DNA from: Martelella sp. NC20
GTDB lineage: Bacteria > Pseudomonadota > Alphaproteobacteria > Rhizobiales > Rhizobiaceae
Length of the DNA: 64,000 bases
Reading direction: 5' to 3'
Assembly (NCBI RefSeq): GCF_013459645.1
Contig: NZ_CP054861.1
Coordinates: 911,001-975,000 of the forward strand
Shown here: piece by piece, positions 1 through 8,130 of the stretch
How the letters are laid out: each line of letters begins with the position of its first letter
Numbering within the stretch: the first letter of the stretch is position 1
Program-made: the position numbers and the translations under genes
The notes under the pieces: generated by a model
What the model was told of the DNA's origin: nothing
Seen by the model: the letters and a program-made list of their open reading frames with translations, nothing else
Databases searched by the model: none

Positions 1-33
1 GGCGGGGCAAGCGCTGCGGCCGAAGCCCCCGAC

Positions 34-291
34 ATGCATGATTGGCCGGAGCCTGCCCAGCAGATGGACAATCGCGACCTCGAGCCACCCGAGCCGATGG
101 TCCGCATCCTGGCGGCGCTGGAGACGATGCGATCAGGCGACGTTCTCGAAGCGCTGCTCTGCCGCGAACCGATGTTTCTGTTCCCCGAACTCGCCAAGCG
201 AGGGCATGCATGGCGGGGCGGTTTCGAGCCGGACGGCACCACCTACAAGATCCTCGTGCGCGTCGGCGAAGGCCAGAAACCGGCGGCTTGA
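34..291 (+). CDS. DUF2249 domain protein
   Basis: An 85-residue protein. The segment from DLEPPEPMVRILAAL (about residue 16) to YKILVRVGEG matches the DUF2249 family, including the typical REPMFLFPEL core. DUF2249 proteins are small soluble proteins of unproven function often found beside nitrate, nitrite and NO respiration genes, which fits the neighbours here. The reading frame is open to the window edge, so the true start could lie upstream; the ATG at 34 gives a complete domain. It appears to be an early gene of a run of small same-strand genes extending to 2373. Confidence 0.75.
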   Translation: MHDWPEPAQQMDNRDLEPPEPMVRILAALETMRSGDVLEALLCREPMFLFPELAKRGHAWRGGFEPDGTTYKILVRVGEGQKPAA

Positions 292-330
292 GAGCCTGCT
301 GCCCGTCGCCGACCCCTTGGGAGTCTCACG

Positions 331-948
331 ATGTTTATCCAGACCGAAGCGACAAGCGACCCGGCGAGCCTGAAGTTCCTCCCTGGCAGAGACGTGCTTC
401 CGGGCCGAACCCTAAGCATCTCTGATCGAAGCAAAGCCGCTCACTCTCCGCTCGCCGCAAAGCTGTTCGAGGTGCCTGGCGTTGCGGCCCTGTCCTTCGG
501 GTCGGACTACATCACCGTCACCAAGAACAAGGGTGAGTGGCAACATCTCAAGCCGGCTCTCCTCGGCGCGATCATGGAACATTTCATGGCTGGCGCGCCG
601 ATCATCATCGAACAATCCGTCGACGCCGCAGCGCCGACCGAAACGGACGCAGTCTCTCAGAAGATCAAGGACGCCCTTCGTCGAGTCATCGATCCCGAGC
701 TCGGCTACAATATCGTCGATCTCGGCTTGATCTATGATGTGCATGTTGATGCCGATGGCGTCGCCTCGGTCATCATGACGACCACGACGCCCGGCTGTCC
801 CGCCACCAGCTATCTCACCGAAGGTGCACGGGCGTGTACGGCCTCTGTCGAGGGCGTCGAAATGGCCGAGATCACGTTGACCCATGAACCGCGCTGGTCG
901 CCAGAGCTGATGAGCGACGACGCCAAGGTGCATTTTGGCATTCGCTGA
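331..948 (+). CDS. NifU_N (Nfu N-terminal) / MIP18 fusion, Fe-S assembly factor
   Basis: 205 residues with two recognisable parts. Residues 1-95 resemble the N-terminal domain of Nfu scaffolds (start MFIQTEATSDPASLKFLPG, then GSDYITVTK and ALLGAIMEHF). Residues 107-205 are a MIP18/DUF59 (SufT/PaaD-like) domain with IDPELGYNIVDLGLIYDV and the conserved Cys in TTTTPGCPA. The usual C-terminal Nfu domain with its CXXC cluster-binding motif is absent and the MIP18 domain sits in its place. A role in iron-sulfur cluster assembly or delivery is inferred from both domains, plausibly for anaerobic respiratory enzymes. The start has good domain coverage and lies 40 bases after the DUF2249 gene. Confidence 0.8.
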   Translation: MFIQTEATSDPASLKFLPGRDVLPGRTLSISDRSKAAHSPLAAKLFEVPGVAALSFGSDYITVTKNKGEWQHLKPALLGAIMEHFMAGAPIIIEQSVDAAAPTETDAVSQKIKDALRRVIDPELGYNIVDLGLIYDVHVDADGVASVIMTTTTPGCPATSYLTEGARACTASVEGVEMAEITLTHEPRWSPELMSDDAKVHFGIR

Positions 949-961
949 GGGCTGGTTGACG

Positions 962-1294
962 ATGAACTCGACATCCAAGCACCGTATCGCGGCCCGTAAC
1001 GAGCCGGTTAGACCGGCCTTCCCCATTGCCGATCTTCTTCTCGAAAGCTTCCGCAGCCTGGCTCAAGCCGGAGAGGCCGAAAAGGCATGCCGTTTCGCCG
1101 GCCGCACCTACGCGCTGCTGCGAACATCGCAACCTGACATTGCCCGCCGCTTCGACGTCTTCTTGCATCGCCAGACACCGCGCTTGACCTGGACCGAGCC
1201 GCCTCGGCAAGCCGAGCATATCGTCTCTCACGATCCTGCCATTGCCGATGCCCGCCTCCCATCAGCTTCCGACGAGCGGGAGCCCGATCGATGA
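962..1294 (+). CDS. Small hypothetical protein
   Basis: 110 residues from ATG 962, which follows the previous stop by 13 bases. The protein is soluble and probably helical in the middle (FPIADLLLESFRSLAQAGEAEKACRFAGRTYALLR); I recognise no family. An earlier in-frame ATG at 935 would overlap the upstream gene. The stop overlaps the next start (ATGA at 1291-1294), which suggests translational coupling in the same operon. Confidence 0.55.
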   Translation: MNSTSKHRIAARNEPVRPAFPIADLLLESFRSLAQAGEAEKACRFAGRTYALLRTSQPDIARRFDVFLHRQTPRLTWTEPPRQAEHIVSHDPAIADARLPSASDEREPDR

Positions 1295-1464
1295 CCACCA
1301 CTGTTGCTGGACACGCATGCCGTGCGCATCAAGCGGGTTTCCGCCCAGATATGTGGTTGAGAGCGACGGACACCGTACGCTCCCGATGCGCCTTTCTCGC
1401 TCCTCACCTGATTGCCGGTGCAGCCTTCCTCTTCCTCATCGCGATTGTCCTTGGGATATTCTGA
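1291..1464 (+). CDS. Small single-pass membrane protein
   Basis: 57 residues, starting at the ATG that overlaps the preceding stop (ATGA) and ending directly before the next ATG (TGA-ATG). The C-terminal third is one hydrophobic segment, LAPHLIAGAAFLFLIAIVLGIF, ending at the last residue, so it is probably a tail-anchored or single-span inner-membrane peptide. The N-terminal half is polar. No family is recognised. The tight coupling on both sides is the main evidence that it is real. Confidence 0.5.
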   Translation: MTTTVAGHACRAHQAGFRPDMWLRATDTVRSRCAFLAPHLIAGAAFLFLIAIVLGIF

Positions 1465-2373
1465 ATGCACGCCGACCGGACGCAATTCAAACGCCCAACG
1501 TCGCTGTGGCGAATTCAGCCCGAGGAGCCGTGCGACCAGCCGGAGCATGTCAGGCATCCCGCATGGGCGGAGATTATCGTATACGCCGAATCCACACACG
1601 CTGCCCACCTCGTCGCAATGCAGCTCGACGCGGCAATACAAGCATTCTCGATCGGCAACGGGTCGCCGACGACGCGGACAACCATCCCGATCAGGTCCTC
1701 CTACGCGGTCGAGCCTGTCGAACCAAATGGCACAATCGAGTCTTGCGCATCTGCGTTTCCCGAGATCGTCGCGGCAACGCTCCGGAAACAGCCCCCAACC
1801 CAGAACGACACCCCGCTCTTTACCGACGTCGTGATCACACGAGAGACCCGCGTGTCATGCAATGGGGCCGATCCACAGCTCGGGCATCCCAAGGTCTGGT
1901 ACGCCTTCCGCGAAGGAAAGCCTGGCTCCCTCGCCTGCGACTACTGCTCGCGCGTGTTCATCTACATTCCGTCGGCCAGCTCCGGGATCGAGCTGCCGAC
2001 ACGTCGCCACGATTCCGAAAGGACATTCAGACCGAGATCTCGTTGGCCCCCTCGAATGCCAATGGAGCTATCAATGACCGATATCCCAGCCAAGCTGCCC
2101 GATGACGCCGAAGCCTACGGACGCTCACCTGATTTCACATCGGACAATCTTCCCGACAAACTTCGCTCCGCCCATTCAACCAAAGCCGGCACATGGGGTC
2201 TCCTCCATGTGCTGGAAGGAAGAGTTCGTTACGAATTGGAGCCTCCGAAGAACGGAATTCGAGAAGCGGCGGCGCCCGAAACTATCGTCATCGAGCCCGA
2301 GGTCCTGCATCATGTCGAATTCCTGGAGCCGGGTCGCTTCTTCATCGAATTCTATCGATGTGCCGGCAGATGA
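1465..2373 (+). CDS. zf-CHCC / DUF1971 two-domain protein
   Basis: 302 residues in one open frame. Around residues 130-170 is a zf-CHCC-like zinc-binding segment: a Cys in VSCNGADPQLGHPKV, the following His, and CDYC. Residues about 205-300 match DUF1971, a cupin-like family related to tellurite-resistance TehB N-terminal regions (YGRSPDFTSDNLPDKL, KAGTWGLLHVLEGRVRYEL, EPEVLHHVEFLEPGRFFIEFYR). Residues 1-120 are unrecognised. These two domains usually form separate proteins of 70-110 residues, and an internal ATG at 2074 (MTDIPAKLP) would start a standalone DUF1971 protein. It could therefore be a real fusion, two genes joined by loss of a stop, or DUF1971 with its own start. The ORF directly follows the previous stop. 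Confidence 0.6.
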   Translation: MHADRTQFKRPTSLWRIQPEEPCDQPEHVRHPAWAEIIVYAESTHAAHLVAMQLDAAIQAFSIGNGSPTTRTTIPIRSSYAVEPVEPNGTIESCASAFPEIVAATLRKQPPTQNDTPLFTDVVITRETRVSCNGADPQLGHPKVWYAFREGKPGSLACDYCSRVFIYIPSASSGIELPTRRHDSERTFRPRSRWPPRMPMELSMTDIPAKLPDDAEAYGRSPDFTSDNLPDKLRSAHSTKAGTWGLLHVLEGRVRYELEPPKNGIREAAAPETIVIEPEVLHHVEFLEPGRFFIEFYRCAGR

Positions 2374-2391
2374 AACTCGACGGCGCGAAAG

Positions 2392-2856
2392 TTAAGGACA
2401 GCGGCGGTTCCGCTCGTTGGGCCGCCGCAGGACGCGCCATGAGATCTCTACCAGGACGATAGCGATTGCCACCATCTTCGCGGCTTCCAGCGCGATATGA
2501 AGCGTGTGAAGGTTCGACGGTGCAGGCTCGCCTCCTGCAATGATGACGCCGACTCGCGCATCGAGAAGAGGCAGCAGCCACAGGGTTTCGCACGCAACAA
2601 TCAATACAGCGACCATCGTGAACGCAGCGCTGATCCAGCCGCGCCTTCCCAGAAACGCCAGCAGCAACAATGCGACGGAGAATTCCCATTCGACCTTGTT
2701 GTAGACAGCAAAGGTATGCCGGCCAACGTCCAGAGCAACCGGCAGCGTGAGACTCGGTGCCAGGAATTTTGCCGGGGTGGCGAGGAAGGAAACACCAACC
2801 AGCATGCCCAGCCAACCCGCCGCAACGATGATCAACAAGACGGAGAATGCGGACAT
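2392..2856 (-). CDS. Four-helix integral membrane protein, function unknown
   Basis: 154 residues from MSAFSVLLII; an upstream in-frame ATG at 2898 adds 14 polar residues. Four hydrophobic segments are visible: VLLIIVAAGWLGMLVGVSFLA, WEFSVALLLLAFLG, AAFTMVAVLIVACETLWLLPLL and LEAAKMVAIAIVLVEI. The pattern resembles small DUF4149-like membrane proteins, but I do not assign a family. It is convergent with the preceding operon, and a weak NsrR-like sequence lies just upstream (2901-2923), which would fit a role in the NO response. Function is unknown. Confidence 0.6.
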   Translation of the reverse strand: MSAFSVLLIIVAAGWLGMLVGVSFLATPAKFLAPSLTLPVALDVGRHTFAVYNKVEWEFSVALLLLAFLGRRGWISAAFTMVAVLIVACETLWLLPLLDARVGVIIAGGEPAPSNLHTLHIALEAAKMVAIAIVLVEISWRVLRRPNERNRRCP

Positions 2857-2900
2857 TCTCGAATGCGGCAGACCCACCGTTGCGTACTCCCCACCCACTT

Positions 2901-2923
2901 AAGGTATACTGAAGATATTTGTT
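2901..2923. promoter_or_regulatory. Weak candidate NsrR site
   Basis: The 23 bases starting AAGGTATACTG agree at roughly 14 of 22 defined positions with the NsrR consensus (AAGATGYATTT, one base, and its complement). They lie directly upstream of the minus-strand membrane-protein gene. This match is clearly weaker than the sites at 5558 and 14760. Confidence 0.25.
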
Positions 2924-2989
2924 TTACCAGGACGACACAAGCCGCAACGCCAACTCCCCCAGCATGCGGACCGTTACGGGCTGTTGCCG

Positions 2990-3754
2990 CGCTACGCCAG
3001 TCGCCACGGCATTACGCCTCCAACCGCATGGATCAGCAGGACGATCTCAGAGGCTTCGTCATCGATATCAGCGAGCACCCCCTGAATGACGGTGCGCACG
3101 ATGCGCTTTTTGAGCCGCGCATCCGTCGTTGGCATCGACCACACAGTCCGAATATCTACAGCCAGGGCCGTGAGGTCCGTTTGCCGACATGGACGATGTT
3201 CGTGACGTCGCGGCATCATGCGCGGCGATCCTGCTCTCGACTTCATCAACATGTGCGAGGGAGCGGTTCCATCGTATCTCCAGCTCCGCTGCGACCAGAC
3301 GGTTCGCAGGGTCGGCGGCGTCATATTGCCGGAAGACCCGATCGGCGGCGTACCGGGCGGCCTCCAGATCGCGGCAGAGGGTGTCCCGGACTTGGTCGCG
3401 ACGACCAACTGCCTGCGCCTCCGCTTCGGCGGCGGCCGCAATTGCGCCCGGCTCGACGACACGCAGCAGCGCTTCCTCAATCGCATCGTCGACGCGCAGT
3501 TCGCCGAAGGCGATGCAACGCGGCTCGCCATTATCGAGCAGACCCCGCCAACAGGAATAGCGCGGGATGTTGTGCTGCGTGCCCGTGTATCGCAATGTGA
3601 GCTTTCGACCGCAGCGCCGACAGTCCTGCAGTGTCTTGCGCTGCGCCCTGACCGATTCGCCGTGTTCGGCTACGCGCATGTTCCACAGTTCAAGAAACTT
3701 CAGCGCAAGATCGATAAAGCCACACTTGCCGACTGCACGGGTCGCCTCGCACAA
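2990..3754 (-). pseudogene. C-terminal remnant of a large serine recombinase
   Basis: Read on the minus strand, one frame gives a recombinase zinc-ribbon region (CRRCGRKLTLRYTG, then IPRYSCWRG) and the coiled region that follows it (GAIAAAAEAEAQAVGRRDQVRDTL, NRLVAAELEIRWNRSLAHVDEVE). Near 3190 the match moves to another frame, which gives the usual tail TDLTALAVDIRTVW, PTTDARLKKRIVRTVIQGVLADIDD. The catalytic N-terminal resolvase domain is absent. It is therefore a truncated, frameshifted remnant of an integrated element, unlike the intact recombinase at 58884. Confidence 0.7.
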
Positions 3755-3784
3755 GCGGAAGCGATCGCGGCTCTGTTGATGGAA

Positions 3785-4066
3785 GCGGGCAACAAGCGGA
3801 TCGGCTTTGGGCCGAAGTCATCGAACGCTTCATGTGCGACTTTCGCGTTGATGTGGACGAAGTATGCTGGAAGCACGCCGTGCGACCCGACGTCTTGCTG
3901 CACGCGAATCAGCGGTTGTGCGATCCGGTCGCCGGGGGGCTCGTGGAGATTGACGGATCCATCATTTTCGTCTCTGAAGAGGCTTCCATTCTGGTGCGCA
4001 GCGTCGCATCGGCCTTCGACGCTTATCTCGAGTCGTCAGACGAGCCCTATAGTCGCGCCGTGTGTA
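3785..4066 (+). pseudogene. hemN: hemN C-terminal remnant
   Basis: The frame containing ATG 3832 gives the C-terminal part of oxygen-independent coproporphyrinogen III dehydrogenase: ADRLWAEVIERFMCDFRVD, then GGLVEIDGSIIFV, ILVRSVASAFDAYL and the terminal SRAV. Everything upstream, including the radical SAM domain, is missing and replaced by recombinase remnant sequence. The stop expected right after SRAV is absent, so the ORF runs on to 4176. HemN makes haem without oxygen and is often found near Fnr-type regulators and denitrification genes. Here it is only a fossil. Confidence 0.65.
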
Positions 4067-4098
4067 CGGCAGCCGAACGTGGCTACTCCAGATGTGGC

Positions 4099-5472
4099 TT
4101 ATCGGCCTGCTTCACGTCCGCAGCACTTTTTGAATTTCCGACCGCTCCCGCAGGGACACGGCTCGTTTCTACCTGACTGACCACCTATGGATTTGCCCTG
4201 CAAATGTCGGTTTCGCCGCATCTCCATCACACGAGCTGCGGGCTGGCCCTGGCGTACCAGGTTCGCCATCGTCAGCAGATATGGACCGGCATGCTCGAAG
4301 AAGCGCCTATAGGACGCACAGAAATAATTGAGGCTTGGCTCGCCGTCGGGCGTCTCGAGAAAGCGGTGCTTGGGACAGCCACCATTGCAGGCGAAGCGGT
4401 ATTCGCAAGTCAGGCAGCAGTTCGGCAGGGTGTTCCGCTTGTCGTCACCGAACTGGCGCTGCCCGCGAGATCCGGCGAGTACGTCGAGCGACGTTTTCGC
4501 GATGTTGCCGAGCAGATGCTGCGGGTAGACATAGTGGTCGCAGGCATAGAGATCTCCATTGTGCTCCAGGGCCATTTGCTGGCCACAGGTCTCGGCAAAG
4601 ATGCAGAGGCTGGATGGTCCGCCCATCCATAGGCCCAATTGCACGTCGAAGAGCTGCACGAAGATATGCCCGACATCTTGCTGGATCCATTCGTCGAAGA
4701 CGCCGCAAAGAAATTCGCCGTAGGCTTTCGGCGACACGCTCCAGGGCGTTATCCGTACCCTTGTCGCGCCGCCTTCCTGCTCCGGCGGACCGGCGAGCAT
4801 TCCGCCTTCCGCCGCCCGCTCGACCAGCGGAATGAACTGCATGAATTCCACGCCCATGTCTTTGAGAAAGCGATACACCTCCTTCGGCCGGCGCGCGTTC
4901 TGCCGGTGCACGACCGTCAAGGTGTTGAATTCCACCTTTTGGTCACGCAGGAGTTCAAGGGCGGCGACGACCTTGCCGAATGTTGGCATATCGCGACGAT
5001 CGACCCTGTAGCGATCATGCTGCTCCCGCGGGCCGTCGATGCTGATGCCGACGAGAAAGTCATTCGCCTTGAAGAAGGCCGCCCAGTCCTCATCCAACAA
5101 GGTGCCGTTCGTCTGTATCGCGTTCCGGACGACTTTTCCTTTCGGACAATACTTCTCTTCGAGGTCTACGACTTTCCGAAAGAACGCGATACCCAGCAGC
5201 GTCGGCTCGCCGCCCTGCCATGAAAACCAGATCTCCGGCATGGCCAGCCGGCTCTGGGAGGCTATGTAGTCCCTTATGAAGATCTCGAGCACATCGTCGC
5301 TCATCCGGAATTTTCGTGTATCCGGATAAAGCCGTTCCTTCTCGAGATAATAGCAATACCGGCAATCAAGATTGCAGCGCGGACCGCCGGGCTTGACCAT
5401 GACGTGAAACGGCATCGGAGGATGGGGTTGGCTTCCCGTCGATGAGACCTGACTGCCGCGTTGGCTGAACAT
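4099..5472 (-). CDS. Radical SAM anaerobic sulfatase-maturase-like enzyme
   Basis: 457 residues from ATG 5472. The radical SAM motif is CX3CX2C (Cys33, Cys37, Cys40 in CNLDCRYCYY). Conserved blocks of the anSME/AtsB family follow: WFSWQGGEPTLLG, IQTNGTLLD, VGISIDGP and a SPASM-like Cys-rich C-terminal half (CIFAETCGQ, CDHYVYPQHLLGN, CCLTCEYRFACNGGCPKHRF). The last 22 residues are a SEC-C-type zinc motif (PCPCGSGRKFKKCCG). Family members oxidise a Cys or Ser of a sulfatase to formylglycine, but no sulfatase is in this window, so the substrate is unknown. An open frame continues upstream to 6723, but it only mirrors the Crp/Fnr gene. A strong NsrR-like palindrome lies 86 bases upstream. Confidence 0.88.
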   Translation of the reverse strand: MFSQRGSQVSSTGSQPHPPMPFHVMVKPGGPRCNLDCRYCYYLEKERLYPDTRKFRMSDDVLEIFIRDYIASQSRLAMPEIWFSWQGGEPTLLGIAFFRKVVDLEEKYCPKGKVVRNAIQTNGTLLDEDWAAFFKANDFLVGISIDGPREQHDRYRVDRRDMPTFGKVVAALELLRDQKVEFNTLTVVHRQNARRPKEVYRFLKDMGVEFMQFIPLVERAAEGGMLAGPPEQEGGATRVRITPWSVSPKAYGEFLCGVFDEWIQQDVGHIFVQLFDVQLGLWMGGPSSLCIFAETCGQQMALEHNGDLYACDHYVYPQHLLGNIAKTSLDVLAGSRGQRQFGDDKRNTLPNCCLTCEYRFACNGGCPKHRFLETPDGEPSLNYFCASYRRFFEHAGPYLLTMANLVRQGQPAARVMEMRRNRHLQGKSIGGQSGRNEPCPCGSGRKFKKCCGREAGR

Positions 5473-5552
5473 GATATGCCTACCTTTCACATGCGAACTT
5501 GGACAAAACGACGCGTATTGTGTCCTTGCGATAGCGCTTGAACTCTGCGAGA

Positions 5553-5585
5553 GAATAAAGATATAATATAAATATATCTTTATTC
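5553..5585. promoter_or_regulatory. Perfect 13-7-13 palindrome, candidate NsrR operator
   Basis: GAATAAAGATATA (5553-5565) is followed by a 7-base A/T spacer and its exact complement (5573-5585). The central 23 bases (5558-5580), with ends AAGAT and ATCTT, match the known NsrR site layout (AAGATGYATTT, one base, complement) at most positions. It lies between the divergent radical SAM gene and the Crp/Fnr gene. NO-sensitive control of the radical SAM gene is inferred. Confidence 0.55.
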
Positions 5586-5781
5586 TTATTCGGCGGTGAC
5601 GACCATGTCTCACGACAACTTGCAAAATGTCCCATGTTCCGCAAACGGCAAATGGCTGGACGCCTTGCAACAGTTCACGATTCCGAGAAAGCGTGGAGCG
5701 ATGTGCCCCATACGGCGATGAAAAAGGCCGCTTGTGCCGACGATGGCGGCAACATTGGATCGACTGGGCTGGAGTGAACCT

Positions 5782-6501
5782 ATGGCGCATCAACATATCC
5801 GTGACGATGTCCTGCCCGGCCTCGACCGCGCCTTGATTCGTGGGTTCGGTTTGTTCGAGGCGATGAGCGAATCCGAGTTGGAGAACATCCTGCGCCCAGC
5901 CCGAGTGCACCGGGTTCAACAAGGCCAAGCTGTATTCCGGCAAGGGGATGCAGCTCGTCACTTCTATCTGCTGCTCCAAGGCCGACTGAAGGTCGTGCAG
6001 GTGACTGAAGAAGGCCACCAGATTGTCGTCCGCATCGTTAATCCGGGCGAACTGTTCGGTGTCGCCAAGGCATTGCGCCGCACGGACTATCCGGGCACGG
6101 CGACGGCGGTGCTGGAGAGCACGGCTTTGGCATGGAACTCCGGGTTGTGGGACGACATGACGGAGCATCATCCGGCGCTCACGATGAATGCCTTGCATAT
6201 GGTCGCCCGGCACCTGCAGGAGCTTCATGCGCGGGTCAGGGAACTTTCGACGGAAGACGTCGAACGCCGCATGGCGCATGCGCTGTTGCGGCTGTCGATG
6301 CATGCGGGCCGCCGAACAAAAGAGGGGATCCTGATCGACTTTCCCGTAACCCGCCAGGATATCGCGGAGATGACGGGAACCACGATCCCAACGGTGAGCC
6401 GCATTCTCGGTAGCTGGGCGGAACGAGGCCTCGTTGAAATCGGGCGTCTGCGCATCGTGCTCCGCGAGCCTCACAAGCTGCTCGACCTGGCGAGGCGGTA
6501 G
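5782..6501 (+). CDS. Crp/Fnr family transcriptional regulator
   Basis: 239 residues from ATG 5782, which has a GGAG about 8 bases upstream; the ATG at 5734 lacks one. Residues about 15-130 form a cyclic-nucleotide-binding-like domain (QGQAVFRQGDAARHFYLLLQGRLKVVQ, NPGELFGVAKAL). Residues about 155-235 form a winged helix with the recognition region MTGTTIPTVSRILGSW. There are no Cys residues arranged for a 4Fe-4S cluster, so it is not a classical FNR; the context points to the NnrR/DNR type that responds to NO or nitrite. TTG-N8-CAA sites at 24363 and 33493 are plausible targets. The exact signal is inferred. Confidence 0.85.
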   Translation: MAHQHIRDDVLPGLDRALIRGFGLFEAMSESELENILRPARVHRVQQGQAVFRQGDAARHFYLLLQGRLKVVQVTEEGHQIVVRIVNPGELFGVAKALRRTDYPGTATAVLESTALAWNSGLWDDMTEHHPALTMNALHMVARHLQELHARVRELSTEDVERRMAHALLRLSMHAGRRTKEGILIDFPVTRQDIAEMTGTTIPTVSRILGSWAERGLVEIGRLRIVLREPHKLLDLARR

Positions 6502-6579
6502 TTCGGGTAACGAGAAGCGTTTCTGAACCTGACGCACTTGCGTCTCGACCCGGAATGCCCGCACGGGCGGATCATTCTC

Positions 6580-6745
6580 ATCGATGCCGCCATGTTCCAT
6601 GTTTGTCTGAATCATCGCCCGAAGATCGGCAAGGAAGCACTCGAAGTCGATAGACAGTCGACACAGTGCATCTTGTGATTGAGAAGACGCGGATCGCTTC
6701 CGGCCAACGGCGCATGACATCATCGATGTAGTGATCAGGCGTCAT
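6580..6745 (-). pseudogene. DUF1858 gene broken by two frameshifts
   Basis: Minus-strand frames read in turn as MTPDHYIDDVMRRWPEAIRVF, then NHKMHCVDC, then FECFLADLRAMIQTNMEHGG. Together these make a typical DUF1858 / hybrid-cluster-protein-associated redox disulfide protein with its CXXC, but two single-base shifts are needed to join them. DUF1858 proteins commonly accompany DUF2249 and Fnr-type genes in anaerobic clusters. The IS66-like element begins 106 bases beyond its start. Confidence 0.6.
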
Positions 6746-6850
6746 GGGCATCGTAGTTCTTCCGCCCGTCGACTCCATAGTGGTTATCCCAGGGCGACTG
6801 TATTTGCCCACCCCCTTGTCACGGGCCCGGATTTCTGAATCCATACAGCC

Positions 6851-8130
6851 ATGGATCGAGGTGATTTGCAGCGGCTTTCGAAGGACAAACTGATTGACCT
6901 GGTGCTGCGGATGCAGCGCCCGGACAAGACGTCGCGGACCTCATCGAAGCCGCCGCCGACGGATCGCAAGGCGCGCCGGGAGAAGGCCAGACCCGGCGAT
7001 GCCAAGCCGGGTCATGAGGGTCACAGCCGATCGATGAGCGACGCATTCGATGAACTCGTCGATCATCGCCCCGACCAATGCCCTTGCTGCCTGGCCTGCC
7101 TGTCATGCGATGTTGCCGCCGAGACGGTCAGTGCGCACGACAGGATCGATCTTCCCGAGATCAAGCCGTCTGTCGAACGCCATCGACGTCTGGCGGTGAG
7201 CTGCCCGTCCTGTGGAACGCGGGTTGTCGCGCCCGTGCCGGATGCGGCGAAAGGGACGCCGTTCAGGCCGCGCATGCATGCGATGGCGACGTATTTCAAA
7301 ACCTTCCAGGCCTTGTCCTACGAACGCCTGCAGGGCGCGTTTGCGGATCTCTTCGGTCTCACCATCAGTCAGGGCGGCCTGATGAACATGCTGCGCAGGG
7401 CTCAACGGGCCTTCGTGTCCGGGCGCGATGCGGCCGTCGCCGCCCTGCGCCGGGCCAGCGTCGTCGCCTGCGACGAGACCGGCGTGCGGATCGAAGGCAG
7501 CAACGCCTACCAGTGGGTGTTCCGTTGCACTGAGGCAGTCGTTCATCGGGCCGTCCCGACCCGCGGGGCCGTCGTGGTGCGCGATCTGATGGACGGGCAC
7601 CGGCTCGATGTCTGGTGCTCCGATCGCTACGCCGCACAGCAGGGCCATGCCGGCGCCCATCAGACCTGCCTGGCGCATCTGGCCCGCGACGTTGCTTATG
7701 CCGACGAGGCGAGCGAGGACATGCTGCCCGCGCGTCTCAAACTCTGGCTGAAGCGGGCCTTCGCCCTTGCCGATGGCATCGCAACCTTCGCGCCGTCGAC
7801 CATCGCCGCCAAACGCCGTGCGCTGGAGCGAAGTCTTGCCGATATCCTGACCACACCGACATCATGAGATCTGGCCCGTGGCATCCAGCGCAAGTTCGAG
7901 CGCGCCCGCGACCAACTCCTAACCTTTGCCCATTGGCCGGGCTTGGTGGAGGCAACCAACAACGGGTGCGAACGGGCTCTGAGACCGGCCGTCATTCAGC
8001 GCAAGGTCACCAACGGCTACCGCGCCATGTGGGCCGCCAAAGGCGAATCCGACATCCGAACCGTCGTTGATACCGCCCGTCTCAGCCCCGGCGCCAACAC
8101 GTTCAAGACAATCCTCAACACCGTCAGCGC
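6851..8130 (+). pseudogene. IS66-type transposase with in-frame stop
   Basis: Starts MDRGDLQRLSKDKLIDLVLRM and contains the proline-rich linker, the IS66 zinc-binding region (CPCCLACLSC, CPSCGTRVV) and the DDE domain (VVACDETGVRIEGSNAYQWVF, HQTCLAHLARDVAYADEA). A TGA at 7865-7867 stops the frame after ILTTPTS, and the same frame continues with DLARGIQRKFERARDQLLTFAHW and ATNNGCERALRPAVIQRKVTNGY to about 8130. A single nonsense change therefore inactivates an otherwise complete transposase. No accompanying tnpA/tnpB genes are seen. Confidence 0.8.

Noticed and set aside
5473..6723. Open minus-strand frame extending the radical SAM protein to 874 residues
   Set aside because: The extra 417 codons are the complement of the Crp/Fnr gene plus the DUF1858 remnant; the family start is at 5472 with a suitable ribosome site.
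7865..7867. In-frame TGA in the IS66-like transposase as selenocysteine or recoding
   Set aside because: No selenocysteine insertion structure is apparent, IS66 transposases do not use it, and many genes here end at TGA.
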